58,823 bases of DNA from positions 1 to 58,823 of the forward strand of contig JAIQFZ010000041.1 in NCBI GenBank assembly GCA_020073015.1, given 5' to 3'. Made by a program: the position numbers and the translations under genes. Source of the stretch: Terriglobia bacterium (GTDB lineage Bacteria > Acidobacteriota > Terriglobia > Terriglobales > Acidobacteriaceae). The notes under the pieces are model-generated. The model was not told the DNA's origin, did not search any database, and was given only the letters and a program-made list of their open reading frames with translations. This document shows, in pieces, positions 52,992 to 58,823 of the stretch (its first letter is position 1; each line of letters opens with the position of its first letter).

Positions 52992-53132
52992 TTCGATGAG
53001 GGCGCCTGGACGGTCAGCATTCTAGCAGGCCGCGGAGGGATACCTGCCGAAGGAAAGGGGGACGGCTTTCTAATGTGTGCATGAAAGCTTGTCTTTGGGC
53101 AACCCGTTGGATTGAAAAGGTGGAGAATCCAG

Positions 53133-53212
53133 CCCCGGTAGGGGCGAGCCAGCTTAGCCCCGCGCTTCAACGCGGGGTGAAATGGGAAAAATCAGTGAAG
53201 TCCCGGAGGGAC
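53133..53212. repeat. Cluster of three short palindromes (REP-like)
   Basis: CCCC-ggta-GGGG (53133-53144), CCCCGCG-cttcaa-CGCGGGG (53158-53177) and GTCCC-gga-GGGAC (53200-53212) follow one another. The phrase TCCCGGAGGGACGAC is one I know from extragenic repeats of Acidobacteriota. The remaining intergenic sequence (52992-53446) shows no gene; its right end must hold the promoter for the TonB receptor. Confidence 0.7.
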
Positions 53213-53446
53213 GACCCAGTCTTCACGCACACTCTTTATCCCCTGAGAGGCACGTTCTCGACCCTCTCAGTGGATTTTCCGAAACCAGAGATCGTTTCCG
53301 GCCCCTCGGATCACCAGCATCCTATTCTGTCCCCTCTTCTGTCCCCTCGGCACCAGAAGTACTAGCGCCATCGTCCTCCATCCCCCTCCTCGAGCGCGAT
53401 AAAATAGGCCGTACGCGGGCGCGTTTTCGCCGCTTGGAGGATCTCG

Positions 53447-55822
53447 TTGAACCGCGCCCTCGCCAACGCCGGACGTTTGTTACTCCTCCTGCTCTCCCTG
53501 CCGCTCGTTTCCCGCGCGCAGGATCGCTCTGGGGAACTCCGTCTCTCCGTTACCGATTCTTCCGGCGCAGCCTTGCCCGCCCATGGCACGCTCCTCAGCC
53601 AGGCCAGCCACTTTGAGCTGACTTTCGACACCGGCCCCACCGGCGAATACACGGTCAAGAAACTGCCCCTGGGAAATTACCGGCTGAGCCTCGAGCATCC
53701 CGGATTCGCGCTCTACAGTTCGCTGATCGAGATTCATTCGGAATTGCCGCTGAAGTTTTCCGCCGCCCTCACCGTTGCTGCCGTGACCCAGAGTGTGAAC
53801 GTGCAGGATTCCGACACGTTGCTCGACACCACCAACCCCGGCAACAGCTATCAACTCGGCGCGCCCACGCTGCGCGATTGGGCCGCCACCGTGCCCGGCC
53901 GCCAGGCAATCGAGGTCGTTCAGGCCCAGCCTGGCTGGCTGCTCGAGGCCAACGGAGTTCTCCATCCGCGCGGCTCCGAATATGACACACAATTCGTCGC
54001 CGACGGTTTGCCCATTCTTAACAACCGCTCGCCCGCGTTCTCGCCCTCCGAAGATCTGGACGATGTGCAAACCGTCAAAACCTACACCTCGGGCATTCCC
54101 GCCGAGTTCGGCCGCAAAGTTGGTGGAGTCGTCGAAACCGTCACTGACCGTAATCCCGCCCGCGGACTTCACGGCACGGCCATCCTCGGCGGAGGCAGCT
54201 TCGACACCGAAAACGGCTTTTTCGGGACCAGCTATTACGATGGCCGCAACGTCTTCGGCGTGAGCGTGAACGCCGGACGCACGGATCGTTTTCTCGATCC
54301 CCCCGTCGCCGAGAACTTTACTAATCGCGCCACCATTGCCGGAGTTAAGGGAAACTTCGAACGTGACCTCACGCAGAAGGATCGTCTCCGACTCTCGCTC
54401 AGTTTCGATCGCGCCGGTTTTATGGTTCCCAATGAACTGATCCAGCAGGGAACTCAGCCAGGAGAAGCGCAGCGCCAGGACCGCAACAATAAAGAAGTCT
54501 CAGGCCAGCTTGCCTATCAGCACACCTTCTCATCCAGCGTGCTGGGTACACTGCAGGGGCGCGTCCGGGACTCCGAAGCGGGGCTGACGTCCAATTCGTT
54601 TTCCACGCCCATCGAGGCGTTTCAGGACCGCGGCTTTCGCGAAGGTTATTTCAGTGGCACCGTTGCCGCCGCGTTCAACCATCATGAAATCAAGGCGGGC
54701 GTCGATGCCATCTACAGCTTTGTTCACGAACAATTCTCCTACCACATCACCGCCACCGAGATTTGCGAGCCGAGCGGGATTTGCCAGCCGATCTTCGATC
54801 CCTCCACGCCCATCGACTTTGCATTCCACGAGTCCGGCGACGACCGCGAGCAGGCCTTCTTCATCCAGGACAACGCCCACTTCGGCAACCTGAACCTCGC
54901 CGGCGGAATTCGCTTCGACCACTACAGCGTGCATGTGACGGAATCCGCCTGGAGCCCGCGCGTCGGCTTTTCCTGGTACGTTCCCAAACTCGGCGTCGTC
55001 TTTCGCGGATCGTATGACCGCGCCTTCGGCACCCCGGCCATTGAAAACCTGCTGCTCAGCACGTCAGCAAAAGTACGTACACTCAACAACAATGTGGCCC
55101 AACTGACTTTGCAACCCTCGCGCGCCAACTATTACGAACTCGGCGCCACCAAGGAACTGCTCCGCAAAGCGCACATGTCCGCCAACGTTTTCCGCCGGAG
55201 CATCCGCAATTTCCCGGACGATGACGTCCTGCTCGACACCGGCATCAGCTTTCCCATCGCGCTCCGCTCGGCCAATATCTATGGAGCAGAAAGCCAGCTT
55301 GCCGTCCCCGAGTGGGGCCCATTCTCGGCGTGGTTGAACTACTCCTACATGGTTGCCTCCGCCCGTCTGCCCGTGGTCGGGGGCTTGTTTCTCCGAGAGG
55401 ACGCTTCCGCCTTGCTCAATTCCAATGCGCGCACCTGGGTTTCGCAGGACCAGCGCCACACCGCGCACGGACAGATCCGCTATCAGCCGTGGTCCCGCTT
55501 CTGGACCTCACTCGGTGCCTCCTACGGCACCGGCCTTCCCGTCGACCTGAACGGCGAGAGCACGGCCACGCTGGTCGAACAATTCGGACAGGCCGTGGTC
55601 GACCGCGTAAACTTCAGCGCCGGACGCGTTCGCCCGTCGCTCGCCATCGATCTCTCCGCCGCCGTCGATCTGTACAAGAAAGAGTCGCGCGCTCTGCGAC
55701 TCCAGGGTGACATTCGCAATCTGAACGACCGCCTGAACCTGATCAACTTCGCCAGCGTTTTTTCCGGTACTGCGATTGCCCCCCCTCGCACCTTTTCTCT
55801 TCGCGTTAGGTTCGACTACTGA
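53447..55822 (+). CDS. TonB-dependent outer-membrane receptor
   Basis: A 791-residue protein. Signal peptide about 1-24 (LLLLLLSLPLVSRA), then a carboxypeptidase-regulatory-like beta domain (25-110; GEYTVKKLPLGNYRLSLEHP), a plug (about 120-240; YDTQFVADGLPILNNRSPAF) and a 22-strand-type barrel to the end, which closes with APPRTFSLRVRFDY (terminal aromatic). This is the SusC/CarboxypepD-type architecture expanded in Acidobacteriota; substrates are probably oligosaccharides or siderophores. The start is TTG with GGAGG before it. A TonB-like fusion protein follows on the same strand at 222 bp. Confidence 0.92.
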   Translation: MNRALANAGRLLLLLLSLPLVSRAQDRSGELRLSVTDSSGAALPAHGTLLSQASHFELTFDTGPTGEYTVKKLPLGNYRLSLEHPGFALYSSLIEIHSELPLKFSAALTVAAVTQSVNVQDSDTLLDTTNPGNSYQLGAPTLRDWAATVPGRQAIEVVQAQPGWLLEANGVLHPRGSEYDTQFVADGLPILNNRSPAFSPSEDLDDVQTVKTYTSGIPAEFGRKVGGVVETVTDRNPARGLHGTAILGGGSFDTENGFFGTSYYDGRNVFGVSVNAGRTDRFLDPPVAENFTNRATIAGVKGNFERDLTQKDRLRLSLSFDRAGFMVPNELIQQGTQPGEAQRQDRNNKEVSGQLAYQHTFSSSVLGTLQGRVRDSEAGLTSNSFSTPIEAFQDRGFREGYFSGTVAAAFNHHEIKAGVDAIYSFVHEQFSYHITATEICEPSGICQPIFDPSTPIDFAFHESGDDREQAFFIQDNAHFGNLNLAGGIRFDHYSVHVTESAWSPRVGFSWYVPKLGVVFRGSYDRAFGTPAIENLLLSTSAKVRTLNNNVAQLTLQPSRANYYELGATKELLRKAHMSANVFRRSIRNFPDDDVLLDTGISFPIALRSANIYGAESQLAVPEWGPFSAWLNYSYMVASARLPVVGGLFLREDASALLNSNARTWVSQDQRHTAHGQIRYQPWSRFWTSLGASYGTGLPVDLNGESTATLVEQFGQAVVDRVNFSAGRVRPSLAIDLSAAVDLYKKESRALRLQGDIRNLNDRLNLINFASVFSGTAIAPPRTFSLRVRFDY

Positions 55823-55869
55823 CGGGGCTGACTTGGTTCTTCCCTCGCCCAGGGTGCTGGCGCAAAATC

Positions 55870-55887
55870 GCCGCTCCAAGGAGCGGC
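55870..55887. terminator. Possible hairpin terminator behind the TonB receptor
   Basis: GCCGCTCC and GGAGCGGC face each other with only two bases between (effective loop of four). It follows the receptor stop by 47 bases. No T tract is present, so the call is weak. Confidence 0.35.
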
Positions 55888-56044
55888 CGTTCCTATGCTA
55901 TGCCTCCGAAGTGTGGCAATTCTCAGCGAGCGGAATTCCCCCTCAGTCACAAATTGCTCCCTTGCCAATTGACTTCCCCAGGAAATCGCGGCAAACTCAA
56001 CTTTAGAGCCTGTTTCCCCCCGCGCCAGGCGTCAGGACACCACC

Positions 56045-57370
56045 ATGTGTCCGCTACCCATGTCGAGGACCGAGCCCGAACCAGTGGATGCAATTCTTTC
56101 CACCCGGCCCGATCTGAACCGCATTATCGAGCAGCAGGTTGAGGCCGGCTTTCCGCCCGAACTCGCTCTCGATCTCGTCCTGAATGAATTGGTCGTGCGC
56201 GCCGTCGCTGCCACCAGCGCTAGCTCCGCCGCTTTGGCGCTTGTGCGCGGCAACGAGATGGTTTGCCGCGCCGCCACCGGACTCCACGCCCCCGATCTCG
56301 GCGTTCCCCTCAACACCCAGGATGGCCTCTCCGGCGCGTGTCTCCACACCCGCCAGCCCCAACTTTGCGCCGACACTGAATCCGACCCGCGCGTCGACGC
56401 CGCCATCGCGCGCCGCCTCGGCATTCGTTCCATGCTCATCGTTCCCGTCCTCGACGACGACGACCTCATCGGCGTGTTGGAAGTCTTTTCTTCGGAGCCG
56501 GCAGCGTTCTCCGAACAGGATCAGGCTCTGCTCGAAGCCTCGGCTCGCGACTGTGCCCGCGTCCGGCTCGCCGCGGCCGACCTGGGGAAGCGTCCGCCCG
56601 CGGCGTTCACACTCGTCCCCTCCGATCAGCCACAATTGCAGGTCGAGACGCCCCTGCTCTCGTCGCCAGCCCTCGAAGCCCCTGCATCCCGCCGCAAGGC
56701 TCAACCTCTGTACGAGAGCTGGACCTTGATTCTCGGAGCGCTCGCCATCCTCGCTGCCGTTGCCCTCAGCTTCATGGTCGGCTTCCGCACCGGATGGTGG
56801 TTTTCATCACCGCCTCCGGCTCAAGTCAGGGTTCCCCAATCGTCGTCATCCGAGGCAGCAACGCCCGGCGCTCCGCCGGCCGCGCCCGCCGGAAAATCTG
56901 CCTTGCTCAGTCCGCCGGCAGCCTCCGCGTCAACCGCACACCCCGGTCCCACTGCCCCCGCGGACGAACTGGTGGTCTACGATCACGGCAAGGTCATCTT
57001 CCGCATGGGGCCGGCCACCAAAAAGACAGCCACCAGCCCCGTGGTAGACGCATCCGAGAGCACCAGGATCGTGCCCTCGCCGGGCGTCTGGCTCGCTCCC
57101 GATCAAGCCGAACGCCGTCTCCGTAATCGCATCGAGCCCCAATATCCCGCGGATGCCTTGGCCGCCCATCGCTCCGGTGATGTTGTGCTCGAAGTCCTGG
57201 TAGCCGAAGACGGCTCGGTCGCCTCGATTCGCACCCTGAGTGGAGACCCGCTCCTGGCCGCCGCCGCCACCGAAGCCGTCCGCCAATGGCGCTACGAACC
57301 CTATCGCCAGCACGAACAGCCATCCCCGTTTCAGACCGACGTGATCCTGAAGTTTTCTCTGCCCAACTAG
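56045..57370 (+). CDS. GAF-domain protein fused to a TonB C-terminal domain
   Basis: A 441-residue protein. Residues 20-185 form a GAF domain (NELVVRAVAATSASSAALAL, GLSGACLHTRQPQLCADTES, RSMLIVPVLDDDDLIGVLEV). A membrane helix lies near 228-250 (LILGALAILAAVALSFMVGF), then a Pro/Ala/Ser-rich spacer (about 255-305) and a TonB domain (about 355-440; GDVVLEVLVAEDGSVASIRT and AVRQWRYEPYRQHEQ). Thus a cytoplasmic sensor is joined to a periplasmic energy-transducing module. It follows a TonB-dependent receptor. The start is ATG 56045 or 56060. No ExbBD genes are near. Confidence 0.85.
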   Translation: MCPLPMSRTEPEPVDAILSTRPDLNRIIEQQVEAGFPPELALDLVLNELVVRAVAATSASSAALALVRGNEMVCRAATGLHAPDLGVPLNTQDGLSGACLHTRQPQLCADTESDPRVDAAIARRLGIRSMLIVPVLDDDDLIGVLEVFSSEPAAFSEQDQALLEASARDCARVRLAAADLGKRPPAAFTLVPSDQPQLQVETPLLSSPALEAPASRRKAQPLYESWTLILGALAILAAVALSFMVGFRTGWWFSSPPPAQVRVPQSSSSEAATPGAPPAAPAGKSALLSPPAASASTAHPGPTAPADELVVYDHGKVIFRMGPATKKTATSPVVDASESTRIVPSPGVWLAPDQAERRLRNRIEPQYPADALAAHRSGDVVLEVLVAEDGSVASIRTLSGDPLLAAAATEAVRQWRYEPYRQHEQPSPFQTDVILKFSLPN

Positions 57371-57406
57371 TGTGGTGACCCGCAAGTTCGGGGCACAAAG
57401 CCACCC

Positions 57407-57482
57407 TGTCATCCTGAGCGAAGCGAAGGACCTATGTACTTGAATTCGCGATGCACAGGTCTTTCGCTTGCTCAAGATGACA
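57407..57482. repeat. Imperfect inverted repeat of a widespread extragenic type
   Basis: TGTCATCCTGAGCGAAGCGA and onward (57407-57433) is mirrored by the strand at 57457-57482 with a few mismatches. The phrase TCATCCTGAGCGAAGCGAAGGA is common between genes in Acidobacteriota and other soil bacteria. On transcription it folds into a long hairpin and may help end the preceding gene. Confidence 0.8.
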
Positions 57483-57622
57483 ACCGAAACGGAGGTAGCC
57501 AATTTCCGGGACACGACGCCAGCAGGCTGCTGAAAAATTAGATTTGCGCCTGATTTTGGGTGGCGCAGCGCTTCAGCGTGTGCGTGAGAACTCGCATTCG
57601 ACCATTGTGGTGGAACCGAATG

Positions 57623-57678
57623 GCCGCTTCTCAGCCGCGAAGCGGCGCAAGAATACAGCCCACGGCGTAAGCCGTGGG
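57623..57678. repeat. Two adjacent short hairpins
   Basis: GCCGCTTC/GAAGCGGC (57623-57646) and CCCACGGC-gtaa-GCCGTGGG (57659-57678) stand one after the other just outside the insertion sequence. They resemble extragenic palindromes. The stretch 57483-57622 has no gene; CAGCAGGCTGCTGAAAAA there is a phrase I associate with insertion-sequence ends. Confidence 0.6.
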
Positions 57679-57690
57679 TGCAAAGTGGTC

Positions 57691-58823
57691 CAGACCGGGC
57701 ACATAGTTGACAAACCAGACCGGGGACATGGTTGACAGTTTGGTCCGTTCACCGAAGGCAGCTACAAAAGAGCATGCCTTGGAAAGTGAGCGGAGTAGTG
57801 GAGAAGCGCAGGTGGTTTGTGGAGCGGCACCAGCACATGCGCTGGGGTCCGCGGAAGCTGAAGGTGGTGCTGGCAGGCAAGCAGCCGGAGGTGAGTTGGC
57901 CGGCCGCGAGCACGATGGGCGAGTTGTTGCGCCGCGAAGGGTTGGTGATTGCGCGCAAGAAGCGCCGCCGCGTCGATCCTTACAGGGCGCCGTTTGCCGC
58001 GGCCACTGAGCCGAACCGCGTGTGGTGCGGTGACTTCAAAGGTTGGAGCCGCACGCAGGACGGAGAACGCGTCGATCCGCTGACCATCACGGACGCCTGC
58101 ACACGCTATCTGCTGCGCTGCCAGGCGGTGGAGAAAACAGACACGGCGCGCGCGCAGGCCATCTTCGAGGCCGCGTTCCGCGAGTACGGCCTGCCGGAGG
58201 CGATTCGCACCGACAACGGAGCGCCTTTTGCTTCGCGCGCCCTCCGCGGCTTGTCGCGGTTAGCGGTATGGTGGATGAAGCTGGGCATCGTGCCCGAGCG
58301 CATCCAACCGGCGCATCCGGAGCAGAATGGACGGCACGAACGCATGCACTTGACGCTGCAGCAAGAAACCATGACGCCGATGGCCGCCAACCGCCGCGCG
58401 CAGCAACGCCGCTTCGACCATTTTCGCCGGGAATACAACGAGCAGCGCCCCCACGAGGCGCTGGACATGCACCCGCCGGCCAGTTGCTACACGCCCTCGC
58501 CGCGTGTCTATCCAGCCCGCGTGCCCGAACCCGAGTACGACACGACGATGATGGTGCGCCGAGTGGCACCGGGCGGACAGTTTGCCTGGAAAAGCCGCGA
58601 AGTCTTTCTCAGTGAAACCTTGCGGGGAGAACGGATCGGATTGCAACCGATCGACGATCGCTGGTACACGATTTACTTCGCCCAGTTTCCCTTGGGGCGC
58701 TTCGACGGCCGGACCTGCAAGGTCCATCGACTGGTGCCAGCCCAAGTCTTCGACAGAGCTGATGCAGGGGAAGGGGAACCGCCCCCTTCCCCTGCACCCC
58801 ATCCCCAAAACCCGGACCGAAAA
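57691..58823 (+). mobile_element. IS481-type insertion sequence, left end and truncated body
   Basis: The left end carries two tandem near-copies of a 23-bp sequence: CAGACCGGGCACATAGTTGA (57691 on) and CAGACCGGGGACATGGTTGA (57716 on). Such GACCGGGGACATxGTTGAC repeats are usual for the ends of this IS group. The transposase gene starts at 57774, and the right end lies beyond the window. Confidence 0.75.
57774..58823 (+). CDS. IS481-family transposase, lacking its helix-turn-helix part, cut by the window end
   Basis: A 350-codon frame open to the window end. It starts MPWKVSGVVEKRRWFVERH and then passes directly to MRWGPRKLKVVLAGKQPE, so the helix-turn-helix region of about 90 residues expected between them is absent while the frame is kept. 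The catalytic core is complete: WCGDFKGW (D), IRTDNGAPF (D) and QNGRHERMHLTL (E), the DDE triad of rve integrases. Later parts (FRREYNEQRPHEALDMHPPA, CKVHRLV) are typical. Loss of DNA-binding helices probably makes it inactive. The stop is outside the window. Confidence 0.85.
   Translation, partial: MPWKVSGVVEKRRWFVERHQHMRWGPRKLKVVLAGKQPEVSWPAASTMGELLRREGLVIARKKRRRVDPYRAPFAAATEPNRVWCGDFKGWSRTQDGERVDPLTITDACTRYLLRCQAVEKTDTARAQAIFEAAFREYGLPEAIRTDNGAPFASRALRGLSRLAVWWMKLGIVPERIQPAHPEQNGRHERMHLTLQQETMTPMAANRRAQQRRFDHFRREYNEQRPHEALDMHPPASCYTPSPRVYPARVPEPEYDTTMMVRRVAPGGQFAWKSREVFLSETLRGERIGLQPIDDRWYTIYFAQFPLGRFDGRTCKVHRLVPAQVFDRADAGEGEPPPSPAPHPQNPDRK

Noticed and set aside
58043-58615. 190-codon alternative frame in the insertion sequence
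   Set aside because: It is a shadow frame; the true transposase frame carries the DDE motifs and runs off the window end.
1-58823. CRISPR array or selenocysteine tRNA and sel genes
   Set aside because: No regularly spaced direct repeats and no sel genes or long-extra-arm tRNA are visible in the window, so Sec insertion cannot be supported from here.

Overview
The window looks like a piece of an Acidobacteriota (Terriglobia-type) chromosome. The grounds are family content rather than any single marker: a winged-helix/TolB-like/TPR regulator, a secreted TPR protein, a carboxypeptidase-regulatory-domain TonB receptor, a minor-pseudopilin operon, c-type cytochromes, and extragenic palindromes of the 'tcccggaggga' and 'tcatcctgagcgaagcgaagga' types. 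No rRNA or taxonomic marker is present, so this is an inference.

Left part (1-26 kb) has an accessory character. It opens with the tail of a small plasmid/ICE-type protein, then folE, a DoxX protein, an ECF sigma factor, a flavin reductase and a transaldolase. A patch of gene relics follows (4.2-4.8 kb), then a secreted TPR protein, an AraC regulator, an aspartyl protease-PDZ protein, a MOSC protein, the winged-helix TPR regulator, a di-haem peroxidase-like cytochrome, a cupin and an MBL hydrolase. A frameshifted DUF932 relic (plasmid/ICE-type) precedes a divergent TetR/methyltransferase pair with an 18-bp palindromic operator. Further on are DUF2231, LuxR-type, metallophosphoesterase, lytic transglycosylase, universal stress and a frameshifted chimeric HetC-like gene. 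At 25.87-25.94 kb an orphan, damaged tRNA(Asp)-like 3' sequence with encoded CCA marks a plausible island boundary.

Middle part (26-41 kb): fragments of a dead amino acid permease lie beside an intact APC permease and a 57-residue zinc-ribbon microprotein. Then come a large c-type cytochrome, tRNA-Lys(TTT), a HAD phosphatase, the complete pntAA-pntAB-pntB transhydrogenase operon, and secreted or membrane proteins around an exact TGTGA-N6-TCACA box. The most notable locus is a DUF3179 gene on the minus strand whose conserved CxxC motif is written TGA-ACG-CTC-TGT. The frame stays open on both sides of the TGA, and a hairpin with apical loop GGUCU begins 8 nt after it. It is a selenoprotein candidate, with nonsense mutation as the rival explanation.

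Right part (41-58.8 kb): a four-gene pseudopilin operon (FimT/GspH, PilV, PilW, a 1062-residue PilX-like protein) ends in a clear terminator. One gene carries a 51-bp in-frame tandem duplication. It is followed by a zinc-binding membrane protein, a receiver-PilZ-PilZ protein, UDP-glucose dehydrogenase plus UDP-glucuronate decarboxylase (UDP-xylose supply), a 44-residue membrane peptide behind a CRP-like box, an MFS carrier, a TonB-dependent receptor and an unusual GAF-membrane-TonB fusion. The window ends inside an IS481-type transposase.
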